Shown here: piece after piece, positions 50,001-58,284 of the stretch
Layout of the letters: each line of letters starts with the position of its first letter
How positions within the stretch are numbered: position 1 is the stretch's first letter
DNA from: Karalla daura
Lineage: Eukaryota; Chordata; Actinopteri; Chaetodontiformes; Leiognathidae
Assembly: GCA_029224185.1 (NCBI GenBank)
Contig: CM055193.1
Coordinates: 24,724,062-24,788,061 of the forward strand
DNA length: 64,000 bases
Direction of reading: 5' to 3'
The notes under the pieces: generated by a model
What the model saw: only the letters and a program-made list of their open reading frames with translations
What the model was told of the DNA's origin: nothing
Database searches by the model: none
Made by a program: the position numbers and the translations under genes

Positions 50001-53000
50001 CTGGAGGAATGGGTTGGAATTTCTGGTACAGTACTAAATTGGTTCAAATCTTACCTTGAGAATCGTGACCTCTTTGTCTCACTAGGAACAAAAATCATAT
50101 GTGGGGTCCTCCGAGGCTCTATTCTCAGGCCACTTTTGTTCAATATCTATATGCTTTCACTGGCCCAGATTATGGGACACTATAACATCGCTTACCACTC
50201 CTATGCTGTTGACACACAACCCTACATTACTGTGTCACCCCATGACCATAATCCACTACAGTCGCTGAGTGAGTGTATCCAACAGGTCAAACAGTGGATG
50301 GCCAGAATTTTCTCCAGTTCAATGAAGAAAAGACAGAAGTCATCATTTTTGGTCCCAAAAACACAAGGATAGAGGTCAGAGGTCAGCCAACTTGAGTCAA
50401 TGACACTAAAAGCAGCTGACCAAACTAGAAACCTTGGTGTAGTTATGGACCTGAATTTCAACAGTCTATCACTAAATCAGCCTATTATCATCTCAAAAAC
50501 ATTGCACGGATTAAGGGATTTCTGTCTCAACAAGACATGGAAAAACTTGTTCATGCATTTATTCTCAGCTAAATTATTGGTGTCTTGACAGGCCTCAGTA
50601 AAAAATCAATCAAGCTGTTGCAGCTATTCGAGAATGCTGCTGCCAGAGTCATGACCAATAGCAACTTAATGGACCATATCACAAACAAACTCCCTGAACT
50701 ACCCTGAGGTGTGCGCAAAATAATTAATCAGGGCTGAAAACACTATTGTTTACTGCAGCTTTCCTACAGTGTCTAAAGCGATCTCTAAGTGGGGTCCCTC
50801 GGTCTTATTCATCATATGCAGAGTAAAATATGAAAGTAAACAGGAGTCCATATGTTAAGAAGTGTTTTCTAGCACTGGATTGATTAGAAACATGGAAATA
50901 TTTTTAAACAATACTCCACCAAAGATCAATTTCTTATTCAATGTCAATGTCTTACTCTAGGTGAAAGGAAAAATGAAATGAAATAAAATAAAATAAAATA
51001 TGTATTTAAAAAGTTATAATTCTAATAAATTAAAATGTATGGCAACTGGGATCCATTAATTAATGAAGGCGTCTGTTTTCAAATGTTGTAATGCAGTCAA
51101 GTATTCAATATTATAAACCTCTTGAATTCTTACCCTCTACTGTATTATTGTTGGGTGGTGTGACTTTAGCCATAAGGCTGTGGTAAACTTATTTGAAATT
51201 GAAAGAACTCTTCTTAATAAGTCTGCCTGGTTATTTTCTTCAAGATCTTTTGGAAATACTCCTAATATGAAATATGACAAGTCTAGTGGTATGTCTATAG
51301 GTAGGCATGACACATTTATTTATTTATTCATTCAATTTGCCATTACTCAGAGTATTGGGCAGTCCCAAAAAAATGTGAGTATGGTCCACCACCCTACCAC
51401 ATCCTCTCCAACATTGCGCTGAGGCATTATTCCATTTTGATGTAATCTGTGGGGTCCTAAAATACTGTACCTCATTCTGACCTCCCATGCAAACTCTTTC
51501 CAGTTAAGACTGCTACTTATTTTATGCCTATGACTGCATTCTCCCAATGTTCATCAGGAATAATGACGAGATTATTAAATATTAAAGTCTTCTTGCAATA
51601 TCTTACAGATATGTGATATGAACTTATACCTTTAATGGTTGATATGAAGAAAGACATTGGACTAAAAAGTTTTTTCCATTCTTGGTGTGTTGTAAATAAT
51701 GTTACATTTGTATCTGAAGTATCTGAAGAAATCATGTTTTGGTAAAAAAAAAAAAGAAATTCTTGGTTCTTCAAATGATTTAATAATTTGTCCCTCAAAC
51801 AATTGATCCAGAACCACTAAACCTTTCTCTTCCATTCTCTTAAAGCCCCCATCAAGATCAGCTGGTCGAAAGTCAACATTGTTTGTCCATACAGCTCTGG
51901 ATATTGTCATGGGAAGATGCTTCCTTGTGCTCATTCTTAGTTTGGTGCATATGAAGTGAAGACAAATGCATATGATACTTTCACTGTACTTTCAGCCGTG
52001 TGTGTGTGTATGTGTGTCTGTGTGTGGAGATGCTTATTAGTTGAAATGGTGGGCAAAGGACAGGCGATAACCTTGCTGCGACCTGAGCATTAGGTGATTC
52101 ATCATTATTAGATGATTAGGTGATTATCTAATTCCTTCATGTCACAATTGAACCTTCCCAACCTGGAACTGATTAACCTGATCTATTTGTCATCACAGTA
52201 ATTTTCTGCCCACTTGCCATTTACTACAGCTCTTTTTTTTTAATACCTTGTAGTAAAAAATATCAGATGTACACCAAATTCTTTCCCGCTTAAAGTCATT
52301 ATGTTTTAATGTCATTCATTTGTAACCATCCATCCATCATAATAATTTTAACATTGGAGTTTCAGTATTGCATATGATATTTCAGTTATAAATGTAATTT
52401 TTCTTATCTTTAGTCAGCTAATTTACCTGCAGAACAAATTCTCTCCACTCAGAATGCATATTTTTAGCTACACATTTCAGCATCATCATAAATGACAGGC
52501 AGCCTCAATTAATCATCTTTTTTCTCTCTTTTCTTTGTGTCTCATAGGCGGTGGTGGTGGTTAAGGATTAGAGCTTTCAAATCCCTGAAGCAGCAAGAAA
52601 TCTGTGTGGGGAAGGTGAAGCCCATAATTTGTCCTCACCCTTAGCATCACCACTGTGCGCCCTTGAGAAAAGTACTTAACCCCCAAATGCTCCCTGGGCC
52701 CTACATATCAGTGGCCACTATTTCTAGAATAGGATAGATTAAATGGAGAGACACAATTTCACAGTACATTTCATCTCTGACAATAAATACTAACTTAACT
52801 AAAATTCTCAGCAGTCTGTGCTTTCATGGCAACATTGACATCTGTTTGACATACAAAAACATTACCAAAACATTCTTATTTCTAGACTTTATATTACTAT
52901 AGTTGTACAAATCAGAGGGTCAGAGGATCTTGCCCATTGAAGCAGACTGGAATAATTATTTCGGAATTTTGATGGATGGAATTGAAAGCCACATTGGAGT

Positions 53001-56000
53001 TGGTTTGGTTGTCTTAAGAATAAAGCTTCTTCAGATTTACAGTTTGTCACCTACTGTACTGTAAGTGTGACATGAAGACAATGACAATGACAATGACAAA
53101 GACAATGGAATTCAAAGCACTGAAACAAATATCCAATAATAAACCAAAAGTAATCAAACATGTCACAGTGTTGCATAAACCAGGCATCAACTGCAACGGA
53201 AGCCTCTTCTTACAGTTTTCCAGTGGGTCAGTACATTTTAACAAATAAGCCTTAAAAACATAATCAGTTGTGCAGGCTTCAATTGACAGTGACTCATACT
53301 GAGGGTGATATCATTCCAGAACTGTTCCCTCACATAGATACGGAACTTCACCCAAAACAATCTTTTTTGTTTCAAAAAAAATCTTTGTACACATTGATAT
53401 TGATTCCAGAAATATCTGCCTCACAGATCCACTGAAGAGGATTCAAAGCAATGCAGTACATATGCCAGACCTGTGTGTGGCGATGTGGCGCCACCGCACG
53501 ACTACACTAAGCTCCACCATTGCTGCTGTTGTGCTGTGTCCAGGTTGTGGTTGCTAGGGTTAATGGTTAGAGAGGTGGGGCTATGACATGTCATTCCACA
53601 AAAGATCTGTCTTGTGTGTCCACACAAATACACTAGTGCAGCATGTTCTGATTTTCAACAGTTTCAAAAAATACTGTATTTCCCACCTGAAAACATTACC
53701 ACTGTGTGGACCAATTTCCAAAACAATAGAAAACTTTTGTGGATTCACCTAAATCTGTGTGTTGACCATTTACCTCCACTGTCTGACTGTGTTTATGTGA
53801 ATGTGTTTGGGTTAGTGTTAACTCACCATAGTATTGACCTACTGTGTTTTTCTTTTTTTTTTCATTTTGAGGCAGCAGCCATTTAAAATATTGCATTTTA
53901 ATATATCTGTTACAACTAAGAATCATCTCTCTTGTCTATTAATTGAAGCTGTTGACAGAAAGTTTACTTGGAATGGCTTAACAAGGCTGGAAATAGTTGT
54001 ATTTGTCCAGTTGTCAAAACAATAAACAAATAATACACTGCTTGTTTAATCTAAGGACGAACCTGAGAGTAAAAACAAGCGGTGGTTTTATGGGGGTTAA
54101 AGGGCCAGACAATATCTTAATCAGGTGGAGTGACTTCTCAGTGTTGTCTCTGAAGTAAAGAATGATAAAGGAACAAAAGCCAATTAGTGTTGTGCAAATG
54201 CAGGGACATAAAGTAAAGCGTTTCCCAGGTTTAGCTGTATGAGTACTTGTAAATATGCTGTGATGTGACATGGTAAAATTTCTTGTGTGGGAAAGAAAAA
54301 TCTGTGACCAAACCTAAGAAAAATGAGAAAATCCACACACTGAAAGCTAGAAATAGAGAGGGAGAGAGAGAGAGAGAGGGAGAAAGAGAGAGCCTATGAA
54401 ATAGCAATGGGGAGAACAGGGTTGGCCTGTTGGCCTCTATCAGAGAAACACACTGTTCTAAGGCCCTCTAGGGTCATTTATATGAGGTGAGCTTAGTTCT
54501 CAGTGTGTTCACAAAGTTCCGAAAAATCACAAGGAATAAAATGGAAATGGATGTTTAACGAATATGAAAATAAGAATAACAAGATGTCAAAGCCCAGTGT
54601 TCAAAGGTCCAATTTTGCATGTATTTTTCTTCTTCATTTCTCCTCTCTTACCCCTTACTCACCTAATTCCCTCTTTCAATCTCAATCTCTCTCTCACACA
54701 CACATACACACACGCACACACAGGCAAACACACTTAAATATTCTTTCAGGTTTGCTCTGTTCAGTAAAGGTTAAACTGAAGTTAGAAAGCAATTTAATGA
54801 CTGATTTTAGGAGTTTGACATTTCATTTATTTTTCAGTGAAGCACTATTAAAAGTCAATCTCCCGTTCTCCCATGAAACATTGGTGACAGTAACACTTTC
54901 CCTGACTGTAGTCATTGAGCTGCACATCTTATCAAATAAAGCTGTAACCTGTAACATCTATGTAATGTAGCATAAATGTAACATAATTGTAATGTCTATG
55001 TATGTAGGAATCAGGTTTCTCCAGTAGAAGCCTAATCGTGCAAACTTTAGTATAAATTTGTTATTTGTTACTATAAATGTATTTACCACATAAAGCCACA
55101 AAGTGCATGCTGACTCTAAACTAGAATGGAAAAGGATTTTTGTCTTACAGTATGAACAAATTCAGTCAGAGACTATAAACAGGCTGGTGCAAACGGCAGG
55201 TCCTGAAGTTGGACTATTGGCATTATGACATGTTATCGTCTGGTGGTGTTTGTGTCTTGTGATGACTCCCATGACTCCAGTAAATTAAAAGGTTGCATTG
55301 TGTCTCACTAGATAGGAGTGAACAGCAACCTCTTCGATGAGGAGTTCCTCACTCCTCTGATTTCACTCTGTGTGCCGCATGCAGTGCTTGTGGTCCAGTG
55401 TAGGAGTAATTCATTAAAATCATTGTAAGGTCTGGTTCTCTATCCAACAAGAGTTGAAGGGCTGAAGATCAGCATAGCCTGGCGCTGTAAAAAGGGTATT
55501 TTTATCTGAAGTGAATTAGTACAAGAAATGGGATGAGGTGGGACACGATATGGTTAAGAGAAGGGAAGTGACTTACAGTGATATCCTTGCCAGCCCAGTT
55601 GCACTCCTCTCTCCAGTCAACGGGAGCAGGCCAGTAGACCTGAATTACAGCAGGGAAAGGTCATGTTGACAATTTCTTTTGGGGGTGTTAATTTCGTAAT
55701 TCAAAGTTAGCACGTTCTGCTTCAACCACTTTTCAATCCTTTTTTCTTATATCTCATCTTATAGAAGGGAAGAACTTCAGTTTTTATGGTTTTCAACACA
55801 TACGGTCATAAATAAAGCCCATTATGAACTACCTAAAGTTTCACACTGAATATGCTAAGCAAATAATTTACTCCCAACAAATGTGAACTTTGTTAAACCT
55901 CATGTGAATGAGCTTTTACTTTTCCAAAGCTCATCCAGACAAGAACAAACTTGAGGCATATGTGTCCTGACTTGATAACACCAATAAAAAAGTATACTGC

Positions 56001-57848
56001 CAATATGACACTGATTATAAACAGGTTTTTCCTCATTTCTATTTCCATTTTTATAGCAGATATAGTTCTTTTCTGCGATTTTGTTGAAAAATAGAAGAAC
56101 TGTTTAATGATCATTTTGTTTAGGTTTTCATTTTCCTTTAACACTGACAAAATACATTGAAACTGAACATAAAGGTATTTAAGACTTCAATGCAGTGACA
56201 TGATACTAGTATTAAAAAATAAGTCAATATTCTATAAAGGGTCACCAAAACATTTTGACTTTAAAATTGTTTTGCTGATTGTGACCAACCTTATGCTCCT
56301 GCTTTGAGATGTTGTCTAATGAAAGTGATAGTAGGAAGTTCTTGGCTCCGACAAACAGGCGGCCCCTCTCTTCATCTAACAGTAGGGCACTAAAGCAGCA
56401 GGAACGCTCCAGCTCAAATCGCCGCACGCCATGGAATTGCTGCAGCTCTAAAATTGCACAGACATACAGAAATGCAGCATGATCGGTGACCTGTGCGGAT
56501 ATGAGCATCAACAGACCACTGTGACAGGAATTTCAAAGTGGGTAAGATGATGGATGGATGGGCATAAATCTCCTGTCTGTGGTTTTAGTACATATAAATC
56601 ACTGATTTACCAACCAGATGGCAACAGGGTTGATTAAGGTTGATTAAGAAGATCAGCACTTCTTTTCGAGTCATTTGGTCAGTGAACAGACCATACCCTC
56701 TCTTGTGTAGCTGCAAAAGCTGAGTACTTGTGCTTTTCCTATATGCGAGAACAAATTCAAATGAGACTGTGTCCAGAATGATTTATTAAGAATTTGTTAA
56801 TTGATGCTGTAATCTCACTTCAAAGTAGGGGCTTAACTGAGCTTGGATGTAAAGAGGACCAAAGAGTGAAATCATCTAGCATTTTAACTAATTGAAAAAA
56901 AAAACATTTGATGAGATGTACATGTGTACAAGTGTCTGGTACTTTTTCTTTATCATCACAACCTTTTAAAGGACAACATAAGCAATATTCATCAAGCCAC
57001 CATACAGTACCAGTGCCAGCTGCTCAGCCTGAGGCTTTCATCCTCATTGGACAGTTTGAAAGTGATTTTGGGTTACTGGGACCTAAAAAAATGCTACTTT
57101 AAACATTTCCTGACTGAGCATCTTAACTTCTGAGTTCTGAGCAATTATAATTTAGAGATAAATCACACATTAACAGAATAATGTAAATTGCTCTTTTCTG
57201 TAGTAAGGAACATTTTAGATATTGTGATAGCTAAAATGAACCCCATTGCTTTGTAGAACATGCAGCTTAAATGAAGTCAGAAGAAAATCATAAAACCAAA
57301 ATCTTTCTTCCTCCCAGTCCTTCACCTTTAACCTACAACTAGACTATTATATGGCCCTCCCTCCTGGGCTGTACACTGCATGTTACTTTTTGTTTAAATT
57401 AATTGCTGTACAGAGATGTGTCCTGATAGTAATATCAGTCTGGAATTTCCCTGATGGACCACATCCCTGGCTTGTGTGGCTGTACTGGGCATTGAACTGC
57501 CTTCCTCCATCGTAACATTTTTGAAATGTAACAGAAAATGTTGCCACTGAGTGTTTTAGTAGTGTATATGTGATTGTACGTGTGTGTGCAACCACAAACT
57601 ATGGCTGGCTGTCAGGACTGGTGAAAGAATGAATCTCTACACATACTGTCCACGTAGAAGCTTTGATTCTTACCTTTGTATGAGAGCTTCATGCGTGGTG
57701 AAGAGGATGAAGAGGGCGAGGAGGATAAAGAGGAGGAAGATGTGCGACTCATGGTGGCAGAGGTTGCATGGGCAGCGGCCAGGCCCAGCAGGAGCAGAGA
57801 GCTGCATGTGACCATCATGGCCGCCATCATCATCATCATGGTCATCAT
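26349..57848 (-). CDS. sema3b: class-3 semaphorin, SEMA3B-type, 17 coding exons
   Basis: Secreted guidance protein that signals through neuropilin/plexin receptors (family knowledge). Exons in coding order: 57674-57848, 56290-56447, 55577-55639, 40367-40486, 39779-39872, 39487-39606, 39248-39390, 38944-39058, 36670-36739, 36382-36526, 33729-33948, 33560-33651, 33426-33467, 33090-33247, 32890-32945, 27090-27229, 26349-26861. All have GT donors and AG acceptors and the frame closes at 807 residues plus stop. Order: signal peptide; sema domain (about 50-505); Cys-rich PSI (about 530-571); furin site RRFRR (about 571-575); Ig-like domain with its Cys pair; tail with a conserved Cys (QICEQVW) and basic KGRNRRTH end. 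SEMA3B-type signatures include ISSKRQQLY, SMNDIRRAFLGPFAHKEG and WYRDFMQLV. Human SEMA3B is about 749 residues; the excess is in the Met/Ser-rich N-terminus and the tail. A fish co-paralogue (sema3bl) cannot be excluded. The start is the first of several clustered ATGs. Confidence 0.92.
27090..27229 (-). CDS. sema3b: sema3b coding exon 16 (Ig domain, first half)
   Basis: 140 nt: KLYGVEGSSTFLECIPKSLQ, then ARITWTFQKQ and PREE. Contains the first Ig Cys (FLEC) and the ITW Trp. Confidence 0.94.
27868..27990. repeat. ~22-25-nt minisatellite
   Basis: Five to six units of TTCATTCCATATATTCAAGG with small changes. Confidence 0.8.
28160..28900 (-). mobile_element. LINE remnant with restriction-like endonuclease (R2/R4-superfamily)
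   Basis: The minus frame around 28560-28490 carries a CCHC knuckle (CILCKDVPEAVQHIMRGCK). Downstream, 28449-28192 reads VPWDFIFQTDKQLLAVQPDI then VVLDKDQKKAAVTDVAI and NIRKKEHKKFEMYQGL. The PD...D..K arrangement is the restriction-like endonuclease of site-specific LINE clades such as R2, R4/Dong and Rex6. The frame shifts between the two parts, so it is a pseudogene. Confidence 0.68.
28939..29593. mobile_element. MITE, PIF/Harbinger-like
   Basis: 655 bases bounded by inverted termini GGGCCTGATAtACTAA (left) and its approximate complement ending TTTATCAGGCCC (right), each flanked by TTA (28936-28938, 29594-29596). A TTA target duplication with G-rich ends fits PIF/Harbinger. No transposase inside. 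Confidence 0.72.
29740..30580 (+). mobile_element. L2-like LINE ORF2 remnant, internally deleted
   Basis: Plus-strand fragments: a linker-like SFSFFTEKVDIKNQ at about 29870, a C-terminal region LVTPLLIDLHWLPVDAQIK (30270-30325) and a terminal block FVVPRWWYILPNTIR then FKNVLKALFF (30440-30545). The whole RT core is missing, so the copy is dead. Confidence 0.6.
31305..31975 (+). repeat. dispersed repeat family A, copy 2
   Basis: Aligns end to end with 19556-20240, same orientation; shares the short pseudo-peptide KFEANWINPLGEDVFKNQKF. Confidence 0.75.
32012..32639 (-). repeat. repeat family B with shared ORF, copy 1
   Basis: About 625 bases near-identical to 34513-35177. The minus frame (within 32900-32214) encodes an unrecognised peptide including SQISLYEQWSWMKHKVCL and GVHPEVQGMVRDVLISAIDT, which is conserved in the other copy. 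It ends beside telomere-like repeats. Confidence 0.75.
32636..32666. repeat. head-to-head telomere-like repeat
   Basis: TTAGGGTTAGGG meets AACCCTAACCCTAACCCT, i.e. two telomere arrays in opposite orientation. Confidence 0.85.
32890..32945 (-). CDS. sema3b: sema3b coding exon 15 (furin site)
   Basis: 56 nt: RRFRRQDVRNGDPNMLCSG. RRFRR is the conserved internal furin cleavage site between PSI and Ig domains. Acceptor TACAG, donor GTATT. Too short to appear as an ORF. Confidence 0.93.
33090..33247 (-). CDS. sema3b: sema3b coding exon 14 (PSI domain)
   Basis: 158 nt: QQLYLGSDTGIAQVPLHRC, then the cysteine-rich ACAECCLARDPYCAWDG PSI core, ending in NTK plus a split Arg codon. Confidence 0.95.
33426..33467 (-). 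CDS. sema3b: sema3b coding exon 13 (end of sema domain)
   Basis: 42 nt, DASSIINMQISSKR. A 42-nt exon at this position is typical of class-3 semaphorin genes. Too short to appear as an ORF. Confidence 0.93.
33560..33651 (-). CDS. sema3b: sema3b coding exon 12 (sema domain)
   Basis: 92 nt: DKGTVLKVINVPKESWNNME then ELLLEELEVFK. Matches the last blade of the sema propeller. Confidence 0.93.
33729..33948 (-). CDS. sema3b: sema3b coding exon 11 (sema domain)
   Basis: 220 nt: CPSKTFGSFESTKGFPDDVI, then QFARHHPLMYNPVYP, TQIAVDRVSAADGQYDVMFI and GS. Ends one base into an Asp codon; donor GTGAG. Confidence 0.95.
34513..35177 (-). repeat. repeat family B with shared ORF, copy 2
   Basis: Near-identical to 32012-32639 but with an extra segment of roughly 35-40 bases around 34845-34905 that breaks the longer frame. 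The conserved peptide is read at 35172-34942 (-). Confidence 0.75.
35211..35420. mobile_element. MITE, hAT-like
   Basis: 210 bases with long inverted termini: CAGTGTTTTTCAACCCTGCT then CCTCGGGGAACACTG at the left, mirrored at the right (CAGTGTTCCCCGAGAGGCAG then GGTTGAAAAACACTG). The flanking 8-mers ACCGAGGC and ACCTAGAC agree at 6 of 8, a decayed 8-bp hAT target duplication. Confidence 0.78.
36189..36301. repeat. compound (TA)n-(CA)n-(AT)n microsatellite
   Basis: (TA)n 36189-36227, (CA)n 36248-36287, (AT)n 36288-36301, about 80 bases from exon 10. Confidence 0.9.
36382..36526 (-). CDS. sema3b: sema3b coding exon 10 (sema domain)
   Basis: 145 nt: SSVFKGSAVCLYSMNDIRRA, FLGPFAHKEGPSYQWVPF and PYPRPGM. 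GPFAHKEGP and the PYPRPG turn are invariant in class-3 semaphorins. Confidence 0.95.
36670..36739 (-). CDS. sema3b: sema3b coding exon 9 (sema domain)
   Basis: 70 nt: RDVFLLQTRDKKNPLVYTVF then STS, split Ser codon at the end. Acceptor CCTCAG, donor GTCAG. Confidence 0.92.
36740..38943 (-). other. sema3b intron 8 (2.2 kb)
   Basis: 36795-36828 is (CA)n, 55 bases before exon 9's acceptor. 37015-37250 is a dispersed fish repeat (CAAAGCAGGTTCAACAAACT, CTGAGTTGATCTACTCTGAG), of which a short piece also sits at 36068-36100. The rest is unremarkable. Confidence 0.6.
38944..39058 (-). CDS. sema3b: sema3b coding exon 8 (sema domain)
   Basis: 115 nt: NDMGGQRSLVNKWTTFLKTR, then LICSVPGADG and YFDEL. 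The NKWTTFLK/R-L-C-S-V-P-G block is a class-3 hallmark. Confidence 0.94.
39248..39390 (-). CDS. sema3b: sema3b coding exon 7 (sema domain)
   Basis: 143 nt: EPKFVGSFWVPESENPDDDK, then VFFFFRETAVEA and SRIGQLCR. Ends in phase 0 at AGG|GTTAG. Confidence 0.93.
39487..39606 (-). CDS. sema3b: sema3b coding exon 6 (sema domain)
   Basis: 120 nt: DELYAGVATDLMGRDFTIFR, then SLGQRPSIRT and DSRWLN. Ends with G of the next Glu codon; donor GTCTG. Confidence 0.93.
39779..39872 (-). CDS. sema3b: sema3b coding exon 5 (sema domain)
   Basis: 94 nt: HVFRIDPSKVEDGKGKSPYD, then PRHNAASVLV; ends one base into a Gly codon. The DGKGKSPYDP motif is characteristic of class-3 semaphorins. Confidence 0.93.
40367..40486 (-). 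CDS. sema3b: sema3b coding exon 4 (sema domain)
   Basis: 120 nt, residues 133-172: CVNYVKIM, then the NRTHLYACGTGAFHP core, one of the best conserved sema motifs, ending VGHKME. Reached across the 15.1-kb intron 3. Confidence 0.95.
40752..40817. repeat. (CA)n microsatellite, 66 nt
   Basis: Pure CA run 266 bases from exon 4. Confidence 0.95.
40997..41084. repeat. (TG)n microsatellite, 88 nt
   Basis: Pure TG run 179 bases from the CA run above, so the two are complementary. Confidence 0.95.
42539..44442. mobile_element. candidate DNA element with TAGGGCTGGGT-type inverted ends, itself interrupted
   Basis: The left end reads TAGGGCTGGGTGTCATC; the right end complements AATAGGGTTGGGTATCGTTT. 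Matching CACCGG-rich segments lie at 43090-43130 and 44390-44442, with about 1.2 kb of other DNA between them that looks like a later insertion. No transposase was recognised. Confidence 0.4.
44450..44675. mobile_element. fragments of restriction-endonuclease-type LINE, rearranged
   Basis: On the minus strand 44550-44450 reads YKSRSDPRSRLCKDA, matching the zinc-knuckle area of the element at 28160-28900. On the plus strand 44600-44660 reads DIKTRKLLMMYGGFHPKSK, a segment that lies upstream of it in intact relatives. The two pieces are therefore inverted relative to each other. Confidence 0.5.
44680..46640 (-). mobile_element. non-LTR retrotransposon (LINE): endonuclease plus reverse transcriptase, decayed
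   Basis: Minus-strand order: AP-type endonuclease pieces (VGLVIAPQLSCHV, FLRIQVGGRSLTVVSVYGPN, then DSIVLLRDFNTHVGND, 46540-46190); linker and RT in one 426-codon frame (45958-44678) with KAPGVDEIRSEYLKSL, GLRQGCPLSPDLFIIFMDRI and the catalytic SLLFADDVVLLAP. Between GTVPL and the later DQPYTLHRV part of the RT is deleted, and a frameshift follows near 45440, so it is dead although FADD is intact. The 3' end is cut off at about 44690. Confidence 0.8.
46800..47570 (+). mobile_element. LINE ORF1-like fragment, SGNH-esterase type
   Basis: The plus-strand frame 46807-47022 (KNIILHMGMIDIVNQQSEIL then KKHFTDLLNTVSSLDL), followed after a break by LDNCNFFWDCRHLFKQDGLF, resembles the esterase-like domain in ORF1 of fish CR1/L2-group LINEs. 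A Pro/Ser/Thr-rich tail follows to about 47570. Several stops interrupt it. Confidence 0.45.
47690..48905 (+). mobile_element. Penelope-like element: RT end, linker, GIY-YIG endonuclease
   Basis: Plus strand: end of RT (NLVTEVYRKPTHTDQYLLFD then HHPLEHKLNVIRTLQHRAES, 47730-47860), linker (TCGYPNWTFIKRR; YLSGLSEKLRRIFHKHPS), then the GIY-YIG-type frame 48148-48399 (VQCSEECPDLYIGETTQPLH, KRMYQHRR, ...DRWFERGVKE). After it come PTLNRGGGLRHQLS and a 3' region ending in a hammerhead-like motif at 48805-48844. The Tyr/Ile/Gly and Arg/Glu landmarks of the GIY-YIG fold are visible. Frameshifts and loss of the 5' RT make this a dead, 5'-truncated copy. Confidence 0.8.
48805..48844 (+). ncRNA. degenerate hammerhead-ribozyme-like motif
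   Basis: CTGAAGA (48808-48814) matches the CUGANGA core; 48816-48822 pairs with 48827-48833 (six of seven pairs) around a GGAT loop; GAAA follows at 48834-48837; ATC at 48839-48841 would be the NUH cleavage site; TTC (48842-48844) pairs with GAA (48805-48807) as stem I. There is an extra A (48815) between core and stem II, and stem III is at most two bases. Hammerheads are known from Penelope-like elements; activity here is doubtful. Confidence 0.45.
48940..50740 (+). mobile_element. CR1/L2-type LINE ORF2 remnant
   Basis: Plus strand: linker (QVERRWRKSKVHYDIYKESL, 49210-49270), KPNLDASVISNYRPVSNLAF and KIIERVV (49705-49790), then after a frameshift LLDLSAALDTVTHNILLNRL (49945-50000), GVLRGSILRPLLF (50100-50140) and YAVDTQPY (50200-50225). 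The catalytic YxDD has become YAVD, so a metal-binding Asp is lost. The tail shows an LHGLRD-like thumb and KLLQLFENAAARV-type end (about 50600-50655). Confidence 0.75.
51180..51960 (-). mobile_element. L1/Tx1-like LINE ORF2 C-terminal remnant
   Basis: Minus strand: DGGFKRMEEKGLVVLDQLFE then GQIIKSFEE and HDFFRYFRYK (51870-51700), then NWKEFAWEVRMRY (about 51500) and GWWTILTFFWDCPIL (51390-51350), the C-terminal Cys-region pattern (H..W.CP) of fish L1-like ORF2. Stops and frameshifts throughout. Confidence 0.6.
52543..52800 (+). mobile_element. degenerate tRNA-derived SINE-like sequence
   Basis: GCGCCCTTGAGAAAAGTACT then TAACCCCCAAATGCTCC is the body motif of many fish SINEs, here preceded by a GGTGGTGGTGGTTAAGGATT-like head and followed by AATAAATACT. 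No intact tRNA boxes. Confidence 0.5.
55577..55639 (-). CDS. sema3b: sema3b coding exon 3 (sema domain)
   Basis: 63 nt, residues 112-132: the WPAPVDWREECNWAGKDI block, almost identical to SEMA3B. Acceptor ATTCAG, donor GTAAG. It is too short to show up as an ORF. Confidence 0.93.
55640..57673 (-). other. sema3b introns 2 and 1 (0.65 and 1.2 kb, either side of exon 2)
   Basis: 55640-56289 and 56448-57673, with exon 2 at 56290-56447 between them. AT-rich, with no mobile element or gene that I recognise. Confidence 0.6.
56290..56447 (-). CDS. sema3b: sema3b coding exon 2 (start of sema domain)
   Basis: Completes a split Glu codon and runs ELQQFHGV..., then FELERSCCFSALLLDEERG and a VGAKN strand, ending ISKQEHK. 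The double Cys and DEERGRLFVGA pattern match SEMA3B closely. Confidence 0.92.
57674..57848 (-). CDS. sema3b: sema3b coding exon 1 (signal peptide, Met/Ser-rich leader)
   Basis: Residues 1-58. It opens with a run of Met codons (ATG/CAT repeat), then a hydrophobic core ending AAAHA, then a Ser-rich low-complexity stretch and PRMKLSYK, where the conserved sema3 N-terminus begins. Donor GTAAG. The true start could be the Met at residue 11 or 12. Confidence 0.85.
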
Positions 57849-58229
57849 CTTTGAATGATTAGAAGAAACTCTCTCCTTTGAAAAGATGAAATCTGAGTCA
57901 GCTCTTTTTGTATAAATGAGAAGTGTACATTTTCTCTTGGACTCAGTTTAGCAAACCTGGAGCTGGAGCTCACCTGGAACAGATGCTGTCACTTTGTATT
58001 TATTAAAGCAGTCTTCTTTTCGAGTTTAATAGTAATATTCAATGTAATCATCCTCTCTGGCTCCTTCTCTGACAGATAAATTGTTCACCCCATGCTAGAC
58101 GACCTATTACACGCCTAACATCCAAGACTGGACACAAATGTCACACACAAGCAGAGAGACCTTAATATAGAAAGAGAGTGTTAAGAAATGGAGACTTCAG
58201 TTATGTGCTTTTGTGCTAGGGATGCCCTT

Positions 58230-58284
<55 letters not shown>

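Larger units (their letters stand above)
40487..55576 (-). other. sema3b intron 3 (15.1 kb), retroelement-rich
   Basis: Lies between exons 4 and 3. Itemised elements: paired CA/TG microsatellites (40.75-41.08 kb), a TAGGGCTGGGT-ended element (42.5-44.4 kb), a LINE (-), a LINE ORF1-like part (+), a Penelope-like element (+), a LINE ORF2 part (+), an L1-like tail (-) and a SINE-like piece. 41.1-42.5 kb and 52.8-55.5 kb show nothing recognisable beyond a (GA)n tract at 54355-54392. No nested host gene is seen. Confidence 0.7.

Noticed and set aside
56908..57133. Plus-strand frames of 64-69 residues inside sema3b intron 1
   Set aside because: No domain, no splice context, ordinary length for chance ORFs.
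57584..57858. Plus-strand frames rich in Glu/Asp/Arg and a basic RRIKRRK stretch
   Set aside because: Antisense of the Ser-coding repeat in sema3b exon 1.
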